The translations under genes and the position numbers were made by a program. Below are positions 23,624 to 31,884 of a DNA stretch of 64,000 nt, one piece after another. Positions within the stretch are counted from its first letter, which is position 1. The number at the start of each line of letters is the position of its first letter. Origin of the DNA: Burkholderia sp. BCC0506 (GTDB lineage Bacteria > Pseudomonadota > Gammaproteobacteria > Burkholderiales > Burkholderiaceae); the NCBI RefSeq assembly GCF_902833145.1, contig NZ_CADFEN010000004.1:248001-312000 (forward strand), given 5' to 3'. Below the pieces are notes generated by a model, which did not search any database, had not been told where the DNA came from, and saw nothing but the letters and a program-made list of their open reading frames with translations.

Positions 23624-24871
23624 ATGAGTGCAGACGCAGCCCCCGCATCTCCGCCGGTCCAGGATCGCATCCGGCACGTGTTCGTGCTGATGCTCGAGAA
23701 CCGCTCCTTCGATCACCTGTTCGCGCTGTCGGGTATCGCCGACATCGTTGCCGCGTCGCCGGGCAACAGCAATGCGTACAACGGTACGATCTATCCGTTC
23801 GGCGGCGGTGCGTCCGACCCGATGCCGACCGATCCGTGCCACGAATTCACCGACGTGCTCGAACAGCTCTGCGGTGCGGGCGTGCCGTTCGTGAAAGGGC
23901 AGCCGTATCCGCCCGTCAACAATGCGGGGTTCGTGTCGAACTACGCGACGTCGCATTCCGAAGGCATGCCGCCGCAGCTGGCCGACGCGGGCAAGATCAT
24001 GCAGGGCGTCGATGCCGCGACGCAGGCGCCGTCGCTGTATGCGCTCGCGAATGCGTTCGTGCTGTGCGACGCGTGGCATGCGTCGATGCCGGGGCCGACG
24101 TGGCCGAACCGGTTCTTCCTGCACGGTGCGTCGTCGGCCGGGCTCGATCATTCGCCGACCAAGGAAGAAATGGCCGGATGGGATACGCTCGACGGCTTCC
24201 ACTATCCGAAGGGCTCGATTTTCGCTGCGCTCGGCGACGACAACTGGCGCATCTACCAGGACCAGACGGGGGATCCGCTCGGCCATGTGCCGCAGGTTGC
24301 GTCGCTGAAGGGCATCAGCTTCTTCGATGTCGACGATCTCGCGCATTTCGAGACCGATCTCGCCGCCGGCTACACCGCGCGCTACACGTTCATCGAGCCG
24401 GGCTACGGCGACATCGTGCACGGCACCTACCGGAACGGCAGCTCGCAGCACCCGATGGACGGGCTGGCCGGCGGCGACCGGCTCGCCGCACGCGTGTACA
24501 ACGCGATCCGCAACTCGCCGGTGTGGAACAGCAGCCTGTTCGTGATCGTCTACGACGAGCACGGCGGCTTCTACGATTCGGTCAGGCCGGGTGCCGCGCC
24601 GCCGCCGAACGATGGTGCGCCCGCGACGCTGAACGCGAGCGGCTTCGGCTTCGACATCTACGGCGTGCGCGTGCGGGCGATCGTGATTTCGCCGTGGGTC
24701 GCGGCCGGGCACGTCGATCACACGCCGTACGACCACGCGTCGGTGGCCGCGACGCTCGAGCGGCTGTTCGGCCTCGCGCCGCTGACCGACCGCGATCGCC
24801 TCGCCAACGACCTGCTCGCGCTCGTCACGGCGACGTGCCGGACTGACTGTCCGCAAAGGATCGGAGCATGA
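23624..24871 (+). CDS. Phosphoesterase family protein (phospholipase C / acid phosphatase-like)
   Basis: A 415-residue enzyme of the phosphoesterase family that includes bacterial phospholipase C and AcpA. Active-site blocks are visible: IRHVFVLMLENRSFDHLFAL (the metal-binding Glu-Asn and a nucleophile region), DAWHASMPGPTWPNRFFLHG, VYDEHGGFYDSV and HVDHTPYDHASVAATLERLF. No signal peptide precedes the domain, unlike most exported members, so it may be cytoplasmic or use another route. ATG 23624 follows a full AGGAGG. The stop overlaps the next start (ATGA), so the small protein behind it is co-translated. Substrate unknown. Confidence 0.85.
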   Translation: MSADAAPASPPVQDRIRHVFVLMLENRSFDHLFALSGIADIVAASPGNSNAYNGTIYPFGGGASDPMPTDPCHEFTDVLEQLCGAGVPFVKGQPYPPVNNAGFVSNYATSHSEGMPPQLADAGKIMQGVDAATQAPSLYALANAFVLCDAWHASMPGPTWPNRFFLHGASSAGLDHSPTKEEMAGWDTLDGFHYPKGSIFAALGDDNWRIYQDQTGDPLGHVPQVASLKGISFFDVDDLAHFETDLAAGYTARYTFIEPGYGDIVHGTYRNGSSQHPMDGLAGGDRLAARVYNAIRNSPVWNSSLFVIVYDEHGGFYDSVRPGAAPPPNDGAPATLNASGFGFDIYGVRVRAIVISPWVAAGHVDHTPYDHASVAATLERLFGLAPLTDRDRLANDLLALVTATCRTDCPQRIGA

Positions 24872-25119
24872 ATGCCAGCGCTCCGACTCCGGACCCGCGC
24901 GATGCGCTGCCCGTGCGCGACGGCACGAGCCTGATCGCCTATCTGCACATCCTGAGGAAAGCGCATGCGGCGCTCGTCGGCCAGGACAAGGCCCACCAGC
25001 GCTTCAGCGAGATCGTCACGCGCGGGCAGGCGCGGCAGTACATCGAGGAGCTGATGCCGGTGCTGTTGCACAAGCGTGCCGAGCATCGGGCGCGCAAGCA
25101 TGGCGGGAAGCATCGTTGA
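24868..25119 (+). CDS. Small protein coupled to the phosphoesterase, unknown
   Basis: An 83-residue protein without signal or membrane segment: LPVRDGTSLIAYLHILRKAH and QARQYIEELMPVLLHKRAEH suggest two or three helices, with a basic tail (ARKHGGKHR). It starts at the ATGA overlap with the phosphoesterase gene, so the products are made in step and probably interact. AAGGATCGGAG serves as ribosome-binding site. No family was recognised. Confidence 0.7.
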   Translation: MNASAPTPDPRDALPVRDGTSLIAYLHILRKAHAALVGQDKAHQRFSEIVTRGQARQYIEELMPVLLHKRAEHRARKHGGKHR

Positions 25120-25159
25120 GTGAAAGGGCGCCGTGCTTGCCCGGCGCGCATGTCACGCG

Positions 25160-26530
25160 TCATGCCGCCCGCCGTACGCTGACAGCCGATACCACCGCGC
25201 CCGTCAGTTGAACCGCCGCGCCGGCGAACATCGCCACACGCAGGCCGGCCGCGCCGTCGTGCGCGGCGGCGAACGCCGTGCCGAGCACCGCGATCCCGAG
25301 CGTCGCGCCGGTCATCCGCGCGACGTTGACGAGCGCGCTCGCGGTGCCCGAGCGCGCCGCATCGACCGCGCCGACCGCGACGGTCATGAGCGGGCCCGTT
25401 GCGATCCCCATCCCGAGTCCCGTCAACGCCAGTCCGATTTCGGCGCCGAGCAGGCTCGACGAGCTGGCCGATGCGCCGATCGCCGCAAGCCCGCTCGCGA
25501 TCACCGCGACACCGCCGGCCGTCGTCGCGCGTGTGCCAATGCGCTCCGACAACGGTCCCGAGCACGGCGACACGGCGACGAACACGAGCGCCATCGGCAA
25601 CAGCGCGAGGCCCGCGCCGGTCGAATCGAGGCGGCCGATGCTTTGCCACGTCAGCGGCAGCAGGAACAGCACGCCGTACATCCCGAACGTCATGCCGGTG
25701 GTCGCGGCGATCGCGCCACGAAACGCACTGATCCGGAAAATGTCGAGCGGTACCAGCGCGGATTCGCCGTGGCGCCGCTCGATCGCCACGAACGCGACGA
25801 ATGACGCAACCGCGACGCAGCCGGCGATCGCACAGGCGACCGGAGCCTCGCGGAACACGATCGCCGCATACGCCATTGCGCCGAGCGCGAGCGCGCCCGT
25901 GACTTGCGCGGTGCCGTCGAAATGACGGCCGCGAGGATCGGACGACTCCGGCACGGCCGGAATCGCGAGCAGCATCGCGGCGACGCTCAGCGGCACGACG
26001 ACGAAAAAAATGCTGCGCCAGCCGAAGTGCCGGATCAGCACGCCGCCGAGCGTCGGGCCGACCGCCATCGCCACGCCGTTGCACGCAGCCCAGATACCGA
26101 GCGCGCGGCCGCGTTCGACCGGGTCGCGCCACACGACGCGCACGATCGCGAGCGACGCCGGCAACAGCAATGCCGCGCCGACGCCGGCCAGTGCGCGTGC
26201 GGCAATCAGCACCGACACCGACGGCGCGAGCGCGCACAGCAGCGACGCGATCGTGAAGACCGCCGTGCCGGCCATGAAGATGCGGCGGCGGCCGTACAGG
26301 TCGGCGAGCAGGCCGCCTGTCAGCAGCAGCACGGCGTACGTGAGGTTGTAGCTGTCGACGACCCATTGCAATGCGCCGACACCGGCATGGAAATAGGCGC
26401 CGATCGCGCGCGTCGCGAGATTGACGACGGCCGTGTCGACCTGGGCGACGAGTACGGCGATGCACAGCGCGAGCAGCGTCACGCCGCGACGTTTGAGGGC
26501 GTGCTCGGCAACTTCTCCGGTATGGACCAT
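25160..26530 (-). CDS. MFS drug exporter (DHA2 family)
   Basis: A 14-helix drug/proton antiporter of 456 residues. Marks: LVAQVDTAVVNLATRAIGAY in helix 1, GLLADLYGRRRIFMAG (motif A), and NGVAMAVGPTLGGVLIRHFG (motif C). Helices fill the rest up to VQLTGAVVSAVSVRRAA. ATG 26530 (MVHTGEVAEH) is used since GAGGAACG precedes it; an in-frame ATG 30 bases upstream lacks this. It is convergent with the small gene at 24868. No regulator adjoins it. The substrate is unknown. Confidence 0.85.
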   Translation of the reverse strand: MVHTGEVAEHALKRRGVTLLALCIAVLVAQVDTAVVNLATRAIGAYFHAGVGALQWVVDSYNLTYAVLLLTGGLLADLYGRRRIFMAGTAVFTIASLLCALAPSVSVLIAARALAGVGAALLLPASLAIVRVVWRDPVERGRALGIWAACNGVAMAVGPTLGGVLIRHFGWRSIFFVVVPLSVAAMLLAIPAVPESSDPRGRHFDGTAQVTGALALGAMAYAAIVFREAPVACAIAGCVAVASFVAFVAIERRHGESALVPLDIFRISAFRGAIAATTGMTFGMYGVLFLLPLTWQSIGRLDSTGAGLALLPMALVFVAVSPCSGPLSERIGTRATTAGGVAVIASGLAAIGASASSSSLLGAEIGLALTGLGMGIATGPLMTVAVGAVDAARSGTASALVNVARMTGATLGIAVLGTAFAAAHDGAAGLRVAMFAGAAVQLTGAVVSAVSVRRAA

Positions 26531-26853
26531 GGCGACGTTCCTCGACAGGCGATCGTGCAACCTTATGCGCCGCCTGCTGCCACCGTGATGTCAGCAGGCG
26601 AGGGCATCGGGCTACGCAAGCGTCATGCCCGCACGCGCGCATCCGCCCACGGCGTCGCCTCACGTGCCGGCATCGTTTTGAGCGACGTATCCGGGATCAT
26701 CTCTTTCGGGCCGGCAATGCGCCGCCGACGACCCGGTTCGCCGGGAACGTCGTGTGCCGGAATCACGTACTTCGGGGCGATGCCGGATCGATTGCGTCGC
26801 GCATGGCCATTGGCTTAAGATCGCCGGGAGATCATTCCACGCCTTCCGCGTCA
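26531..26853. other. Intergenic region with one weak small ORF
   Basis: About 320 bp between divergent genes. It should contain both promoters; the only protein-like frame is the small one described at 26623-26766. Confidence 0.4.
26623..26766 (-). CDS. Possible small protein, unknown
   Basis: Minus-strand GTG 26766 opens a 47-residue frame: VIPAHDVPGEPG, then IAGPKEMIPDTSLKTMPARE and ATPWADARVRA before the stop. The composition looks like real protein and a stop stands just upstream, but no good ribosome-binding site or homologue is recognised. An ATG in the same frame would give only 25 residues (MIPDTSLKTM). It may be the remnant of a longer gene. Confidence 0.25.
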   Translation of the reverse strand: MIPAHDVPGEPGRRRRIAGPKEMIPDTSLKTMPAREATPWADARVRA

Positions 26854-27102
26854 ATGAAAAAGAGCATGAGCCTGCGGGTCGCCGTCATCGCTTCGGCCGT
26901 TGCCGTGTACAGCGTCTACATGCACATCCAGCAATTGATCAGCGGCTGCATGTGGGTCAGGGGCCATCAGCGCTGCAGTTTCGAAAACAGTACGAATTTC
27001 GAGGGCTGGATGGATCTGGACCTGATGATCACCTGTTGCTGGGTCGCCGCGGCGGTGGTCGGGTGGATTTCCGTTGCGCAAGCCACGAAGAAGCCGGGTT
27101 AG
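26854..27102 (+). CDS. Small membrane protein, unknown
   Basis: An 82-residue protein with two membrane segments (SLRVAVIASAVAVYSVYMH; LMITCCWVAAAVVGWISVA) joined by a loop with two cysteines (GCMWVRGHQRCSFENSTNFE). The cysteines could form a disulfide outside the membrane. ATG 26854 (MKKSMSL) has no strong ribosome-binding site; the next in-frame ATG four codons later is possible. It lies alone on its strand. No family recognised. Confidence 0.55.
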   Translation: MKKSMSLRVAVIASAVAVYSVYMHIQQLISGCMWVRGHQRCSFENSTNFEGWMDLDLMITCCWVAAAVVGWISVAQATKKPG

Positions 27103-27322
27103 CGGCGTCATGCACGTGCTGCTCGATTAACCAGGCGCGAAATACCGCCCGAGCGGATCGAATCGGTCAATGCGTGACGACGCGCATTCGCCGATGGGCG
27201 GAGACGGCGCGCCCGATGTACTCGAGCCCGAAACGCATGCCCGATTCCGTGGCCCGCGAACGCGATCATGGCGATCTCGGGCGACAGGCGTTACATCGCG
27301 CACGGCGCGAGGGGAGGTTCCC

Positions 27323-27622
27323 GTGCAATTTCCGACAGGCTCGGTGGTCGCGCTCAGCTCGGCTGCGGCGACGATGTTCTCGATGGGCATGCTGTTTCTC
27401 GGCTACTGGGGATTGCACGAAGCGCTGCCCTGGCGCTTCGGCGACTACGTCGTGATCGTGCCGGCGCTGGCGGGTTTCGCGTGCCTCGCCAGCGTGCCGT
27501 TTCTCGCGACGTCGCCAATGAAAACGCCCGACGACGAGTCGCGCATGTTCGTCGCGCGACGCGTGTTTATGTGCGGTGCCGGCGCGGTGTGGTGTGCGAT
27601 CGTCGTGTCGCTGATCGTGTGA
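27323..27622 (+). CDS. Small membrane protein, unknown
   Basis: A 99-residue protein with three hydrophobic segments (SVVALSSAAATMFSMGMLFL; YVVIVPALAGFACLASVPFL; VFMCGAGAVWCAIVVSLIV). GTG 27323 (VQFPTGS) follows GGGGAGG at 27311-27317, which decides the start. It lies before the DUF1326 gene on the same strand with a 165-bp gap, so a shared transcript is possible but not shown. No family was recognised. Confidence 0.6.
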   Translation: MQFPTGSVVALSSAAATMFSMGMLFLGYWGLHEALPWRFGDYVVIVPALAGFACLASVPFLATSPMKTPDDESRMFVARRVFMCGAGAVWCAIVVSLIV

Positions 27623-27787
27623 AGACAGGACAACGGAACGGTTTCCGGAACACGCGCGCGAACGCATCCCGAAACGTCTTACGTGAGGCCGGAACCCACG
27701 GTTTTCACGCCGCCATTACCGCGTTGCTTTCCCTCATCGCGTGCACTAGATTCGAAGCGTTCGTCTGTTTCAGCGCGAGGTGGAGCC

Positions 27788-28432
27788 ATGACGCCGTGGG
27801 AGATTCAGGGCACCGAAATGATCAGTTGCAATTGCTCATACGGTTGCCCTTGCCAGTTCAATGCGCTGCCGACCAACGGCAACTGCGAAGCGATGGGGGC
27901 GATTTCGATCGACAGCGGCCACTACGGCGACGTGGTGCTCGACGGCGTCAGGATCGCGGTGGTGTTCCAGTGGCCGGGCGCCGTGCACGAAGGCCACGGC
28001 AAGTGCCAGCCGATCGTCGACGAGCGCGCCAGTCCGGCGCAGCGCGAGGCTGTACTGAAGATCATGACCGGTCAGGATACCGATCCATTCTCGACGATGT
28101 TTTCCGTATATGCGTCGACGCTCGAGCACGCGTTCGATCCGATCTTCACGAAGATCGATTTCGACGTCGATGTCGATGCGCGGCGCGGCCGGATTCATGT
28201 GGACGGCGTGTTCGACGCCGCGGGCGAACCCATCCGCAATCCGGTGACGGGTGACGAGCACCGCGTGCGGATCGACCTGCCGCACGGTTTCGAATACGAG
28301 CTGGCCGAGATCGGTTCGGGCACGGGGCGCTCGCAAGGCAACATCGCGCTGAATCTCGACGGAACCTATGCGCAATTCGCGCGGCTGCATCTGAACAATC
28401 ACGGGCTGATCCGGCATCGCGCTGCGGCATGA
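27788..28432 (+). CDS. DUF1326 family protein
   Basis: A 214-residue soluble protein of DUF1326. A cysteine cluster near the start (EMISCNCSYGCPCQFNALPT, Cys at residues 14, 16, 20 and 22) could bind a metal or cluster; later HFD- and D-rich segments include IFTKIDFDVDVDARRGRIHV. ATG 27788 follows GGTGGAG. The stop overlaps the DUF2182 start (ATGA), so the two are co-translated; this pair is found together in many proteobacteria. With the CusF-like gene behind, a role in metal (copper) handling is likely but inferred. Confidence 0.85.
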   Translation: MTPWEIQGTEMISCNCSYGCPCQFNALPTNGNCEAMGAISIDSGHYGDVVLDGVRIAVVFQWPGAVHEGHGKCQPIVDERASPAQREAVLKIMTGQDTDPFSTMFSVYASTLEHAFDPIFTKIDFDVDVDARRGRIHVDGVFDAAGEPIRNPVTGDEHRVRIDLPHGFEYELAEIGSGTGRSQGNIALNLDGTYAQFARLHLNNHGLIRHRAAA

Positions 28433-29220
28433 CGCCGTTCGACTCCTGGCTCGCCCGCGAGCGAGTCGTCACGCTGCTCGGCATGGCCGCGCTCGTCGGG
28501 CTGTGCTGGTTTTATCTGTGGACGGGCGCCGGAACCGGCATGTCGGCGCGCGAGATGACGACCGTCGCGCTGTTTCCGCATCGACTGGCGGACGGCATGG
28601 GCAGCATGGATCCGTCTCTGCCGACCGTGATCGCGATGTGGTGGGTGATGATGATCGCGATGATGACGCCCGGCGCGGCGCCGCTCGTGATGCTGTACCG
28701 GCGCGTGCTGCGGCAGCACGGCGACGGGGCGGCGGGGTCGGCGTTCACGTCGGTGGCGCTGCTGGCCGGCTATCTGACGACATGGCTCGTGTTCTCGATC
28801 GGCGCGGCGTTGCTTCAGGCGCTGCTGCAGCCGGCCGGGCTGATCTCCGCGATGATGCTGTGGTCGAAGAGCGCGCGCCTTTCCGCCGTCGTGCTGGCGT
28901 TGGCCGGCCTCTATCAGTTCTCGCCGCTGAAACGCGCGTGCCTGCGGCAATGCCGTGCGCCGGCAGCATTCCTCGTCGCGCACTGGCGCCCGGGCGCCGC
29001 CGGCAGTTTCCTGCTGGGCGCGCGGCACGGGATGGTTTGCGTGGGCTGCTGCTGGTTGCTGATGGCGCTCTTGTTCGTCGGCGGCGTGATGAACGTCGTA
29101 TGGATCGTCGCGCTGTCGCTGTTCGTGTTCGTGGAAAAGGTGCTGCCCGGTGGCGATCGTATCGGCCGTGTGCTCGGTGTCGTGCTGATCGCGTGGGCCG
29201 GTGTGACGTTGATCGTGTGA
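28429..29220 (+). CDS. DUF2182 family membrane protein
   Basis: A 263-residue protein with six or seven membrane helices. DUF2182 blocks are visible: the methionine-rich IAMWWVMMIAMMTPGAAPLV, YQFSPLKRACLRQCRAPAAF and GAARHG-like FLLGARHGMVCVGCCWLLM. The Met, Cys and His residues inside or next to helices resemble those of copper or heme-handling membrane proteins. It overlaps DUF1326 by four bases and precedes the CusF-like gene by 53 bp. It may move or insert a metal ion across the inner membrane; the exact role is not known. Confidence 0.85.
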   Translation: MTPFDSWLARERVVTLLGMAALVGLCWFYLWTGAGTGMSAREMTTVALFPHRLADGMGSMDPSLPTVIAMWWVMMIAMMTPGAAPLVMLYRRVLRQHGDGAAGSAFTSVALLAGYLTTWLVFSIGAALLQALLQPAGLISAMMLWSKSARLSAVVLALAGLYQFSPLKRACLRQCRAPAAFLVAHWRPGAAGSFLLGARHGMVCVGCCWLLMALLFVGGVMNVVWIVALSLFVFVEKVLPGGDRIGRVLGVVLIAWAGVTLIV

Positions 29221-29273
29221 TACGTGGCGCCGGCTGGCGGCAGTCACGCGCCGGGCCCGACGGGAGACGCTCG

Positions 29274-29621
29274 ATGACGACGTGTTTTGGCGCGGTAGCC
29301 ATATCGTGCGCGATGGCGATCGCCGCCATGCCGGCGCTCGCGGGCGGCGACATGTCGCACATGAGCGCCGGCGACACGACCCTGTCCGCGTCGAACGCGA
29401 AGCTGACCGATGCCGAAGTCAAGGCAATCGATGCGGGACGCAGGCTCGTGACGCTGAAGCACGGCGCACTCGACAACATCGGGATGCCGCCGATGACGAT
29501 GGCATTCAAGGCTGGCGACGCGGTGATGATCCCGTCACTGCACGTGGGTGACAAGGTCCGGGTTCGGGTGGAAAACGTCAACGGCACACTGACGATCGTG
29601 AAGCTGATGAAGCGGCCGTGA
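29274..29621 (+). CDS. CusF-like periplasmic copper-binding protein
   Basis: A 115-residue exported protein with a signal (CFGAVAISCAMAIAAMPALA) and a mature OB-fold like that of CusF: AIDAGRRLVTLKHGALDNIG, MPPMTMAFKAGDAVM and VGDKVRVRVENVNGTLTIVK. The M-P-P-M-T-M segment gives the methionine ligands; the usual copper-stacking tryptophan is not seen. A histidine/methionine string (GGDMSHMSAGD) follows the signal. CGGGAG precedes ATG 29274. It closes the DUF1326-DUF2182 operon and is the best hint that the operon concerns copper. Confidence 0.82.
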   Translation: MTTCFGAVAISCAMAIAAMPALAGGDMSHMSAGDTTLSASNAKLTDAEVKAIDAGRRLVTLKHGALDNIGMPPMTMAFKAGDAVMIPSLHVGDKVRVRVENVNGTLTIVKLMKRP

Positions 29622-29883
29622 CGACGAGTCGGCATGTACGCGGAGCCGCCGCCGGTTTTTCCCGGTTCGTGCTACGTAACGGAGAGCGGGTGTTACGTCA
29701 GTGTTATCGGAATGCCCGCACGCTTCGAGCCGCGACGCGTGATCCGCATCCGATGCGCCGTACCGCGCAGGGCGGCCTGGACGGCGATCGAAAGGTCATT
29801 GTGAAACTGTGAAGGAGACCGATGGAAATGGCACGGTAGATGCTTGCTGGAGTGATCGCGCTGAATAGCGAACGGGGGCTTCC

Positions 29884-31227
29884 ATGCACAATCACTTCAT
29901 CAAGGCGAACGTTGCGCTCGCCGCCATTGCCGCTGCGTGCGCGCTTGCGGCGTGCGGCGGCGGGGACGTTACGGCGCCGACGCAGGCAGGTAATACCATC
30001 GGGACGAGTACGAGCGGGACTAGTGGCACGAGCGGAACGAGCGGCACGAGCGGCACGAGCGGCACGAGCGGAACGAGCGGAACGAGCGGAACGAGCGGAA
30101 CGAGCGGAACGAGCGGAACCAGCGGAACCAGCGGAACCAGCGGCACGAGCGGAACCAGCGGCACGAGCGGAACCAGTGGCACAAGCGGAACCAGCGGCAC
30201 AAGCGGAACCAGCGGAACCAGCGGAACCAGCGGCACAAGCGGAACGAGCGGAACGAGCGGAACGAGCGGAACGAGCGGCACAAGCGGCACAAGCGGCACA
30301 AGCGGCACAAGCGGCACAAGCGGAACCAGCGGCATAGGCGGTACGAGCGGAACCAGCGGCACCCCCGGCACGAACGGCATCATCAGTTCCGTCGGCGCGG
30401 TCGTGCGGGCCGCGGGTTCGACGCTCGGCGACGTGACGCTGCCCGGCGTCGGCAAGGCCGTGACGACCGGGCCGGCCGACACGGTCACCGGCGTCGCCAC
30501 GATCATTCGCGATGCGACGAACGCCGTGAGCAACGGTGTCGGCCAGATCGGCTTCACGCCGAACCCGGTCGGCACGACGGTAAGGGGTCTCGGCACCCTG
30601 GTCGGCTCGACCAGCAACCCGGTCAACGGCCTCAGCGAAACGGTGAAGGCGCTCGGCTCCGGCCCGCTGTCGCCGCTCGCGCCGATCACGACACCCGTCG
30701 GCGGCCTGCTCGACACGGTGGCCGGCGGCCTGAAGTCGGGCGGCACCACGCTCAGTCTGGCGCTGTCGTCGAGTCAGGTCCAGCAGGCGACGCAGGCGAT
30801 CAGCACCGCGATCACGCCGCTCGTGACGACGACGGGCCAGCTCACGCAGCAGGTCGGCACCGCGACCGGCCTCGGGCAGCCGGTCGCGGGCCTGCTCGGC
30901 CAGGTCGGCGGAGCGATCACGTCGGCCGGATGGAAGGTGACGTCCACGTCGCCGCAGCCGGTCGTCGGCGCGCTCGGCGGCCTCGTTCGGGCAGTCGGCA
31001 ACACGGTGACCAACGCGGGCGGCCTCGTGAACCCGAGTGGTCCGAACGGCGCGGGGCCGGTCGCCGGTCTGGTGACGAGCGTGGTCGGCGGCATACCGGC
31101 GATCGTGCACTACGGCCCGGCCACCGGTACGACCGGCGGCGGCTCGCCGCTGGGCGGTCTTGGCAATCCGCTCGCGCCGGTGACGTCGCTGGTGGGTGGC
31201 CTGCTGGGCGGCGCGGTCGGCAAATAA
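29884..31227 (+). CDS. Collagen-like lipoprotein with Gly-Thr-Ser repeats
   Basis: A 447-residue exported protein. The signal VALAAIAAACALAACGG has a lipobox (LAAC). From 30016 to 30330 lie 35 unbroken Gly-Thr-Ser triplets, followed by degenerate ones (GIG, GTS, GTP, GTN). This Gly-X-Y pattern is collagen-like, as in the Burkholderia Bcl proteins, but without proline at X. The C-terminal half (about residues 175-447) is rich in Gly, Thr, Val and Leu with repeated VGGLLD- or LGGLV-like segments, a likely trimerising or surface domain. It may be an adhesin. ATG 29884 follows GGGGG with modest spacing. The repeat number is likely variable between strains. Confidence 0.85.
   Translation: MHNHFIKANVALAAIAAACALAACGGGDVTAPTQAGNTIGTSTSGTSGTSGTSGTSGTSGTSGTSGTSGTSGTSGTSGTSGTSGTSGTSGTSGTSGTSGTSGTSGTSGTSGTSGTSGTSGTSGTSGTSGTSGTSGTSGTSGTSGTSGTSGIGGTSGTSGTPGTNGIISSVGAVVRAAGSTLGDVTLPGVGKAVTTGPADTVTGVATIIRDATNAVSNGVGQIGFTPNPVGTTVRGLGTLVGSTSNPVNGLSETVKALGSGPLSPLAPITTPVGGLLDTVAGGLKSGGTTLSLALSSSQVQQATQAISTAITPLVTTTGQLTQQVGTATGLGQPVAGLLGQVGGAITSAGWKVTSTSPQPVVGALGGLVRAVGNTVTNAGGLVNPSGPNGAGPVAGLVTSVVGGIPAIVHYGPATGTTGGGSPLGGLGNPLAPVTSLVGGLLGGAVGK
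30016..30330 (+). repeat. 35 tandem 9-bp repeats coding Gly-Thr-Ser
   Basis: The units are GGN ACN AGC with silent differences (GGCACGAGC, GGAACGAGC, GGAACCAGC, GGCACAAGC). Identical variants occur in blocks (runs of GGAACGAGC, then GGAACCAGC, then GGCACAAGC), which points to expansion by unequal exchange or slippage. Changes in copy number keep the frame. Confidence 0.95.
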
Positions 31228-31236
31228 CGCTGCCTG

Positions 31237-31265
31237 ACCGGGGCGGCGGCCATCGTCGCCCCGGT
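31237..31265 (+). terminator. GC-rich hairpin between convergent genes
   Basis: Arms ACCGGGGCG and CGCCCCGGT enclose eleven bases, right after the collagen-like gene and before the end of the Lrp gene. No U-tract follows, but its place suggests a bidirectional transcript end. Confidence 0.5.
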
Positions 31266-31306
31266 GTCGGCCGCGACCGTCCGACGCCCCCTGAAACTGC
31301 GAGCCG

Positions 31307-31768
31307 CTACCTGCGCGTATCACCCGGCTTCGACGGCGGCCGCGCCATCCCGCGCGCCGGCAGCGGCGTCGACATCACGATCGACGTGCGCGTTTCGCCG
31401 TACAGGTTGATGCGTTCGATCAACTGTTCGAGATGGATCATGCTGACGGCGACGAACCGCATCACATACGAATCGGCGCCCGTCACGTGATGGCATTCGA
31501 CGACTTCGGGAATCGTCTCCAGCAGCTTGAGGAACTTCGCTTTCGCCGGTTGCGGCACCGTGATGCCGATCAGCGCGCTCACCGGGTAGCCGGCCGCGGA
31601 CGGATTGATCCGGGCGGTGTAGCCCTCGACGACCCCGGCTGCTTCGAGGCGCTTCACGCGCTCCGTCACCGCAGGCACCGACAGATGAACCTGGCGCGCG
31701 AGCTCCGTATAGCTGATGCGCCCGTTGTCCTGCAACAGCGCCAGTATCTTCCAGTCCAGATCGTCCAT
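31307..31768 (-). CDS. Lrp/AsnC-family transcriptional regulator
   Basis: A 153-residue regulator of the feast/famine family. The N-terminal helix-turn-helix is clear (MDDLDWKILALLQDNGRISY, RQVHLSVPAVTERVKRLEA), followed by the RAM effector domain (SALIGITVPQPAKAKFLKLL, VVECHHVTGADSYVMRFVAV). It is divergent from a LysE-type exporter gene, with an AT-rich palindrome between, so it likely senses an amino acid and drives export of it, as in other Lrp-LysE pairs. The gap is 116 bp. The amino acid is unknown. Confidence 0.9.
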   Translation of the reverse strand: MDDLDWKILALLQDNGRISYTELARQVHLSVPAVTERVKRLEAAGVVEGYTARINPSAAGYPVSALIGITVPQPAKAKFLKLLETIPEVVECHHVTGADSYVMRFVAVSMIHLEQLIERINLYGETRTSIVMSTPLPARGMARPPSKPGDTRR

Positions 31769-31779
31769 CGCGACGGGCG

Positions 31780-31813
31780 TTTTTAAGGTAGAGCCGTCAT
31801 TTTTCCTTAAAAA
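31780..31813. promoter_or_regulatory. Lrp operator-like AT-rich palindrome
   Basis: Arms TTTTTAAGG (31780-31788) and CCTTAAAAA (31805-31813) are a perfect inverted repeat separated by 16 bases, between the divergent lrp-like and lysE-like genes. AT-rich palindromes of this kind are typical Lrp/AsnC targets. It lies 12 bases before the lrp start, so it would also give autoregulation. Confidence 0.6.
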
Positions 31814-31884
31814 CCGTATTCAGCGGGGGCCGGACTTTCCCTACGATGCCTGTTCGATCCATCGGATGTTGCAAGGAGCAGGCG

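Noticed and set aside
30016-30330. Tandem short repeats as a possible CRISPR array
   Set aside because: The 9-bp units have no spacers and encode regular triplets within a gene.
29892-30749. A Val-Pro-Leu repeat protein on the minus strand across the collagen-like gene
   Set aside because: It is only the antisense reading of the Gly-Thr-Ser repeat; it has no signal, start signal or other domain.
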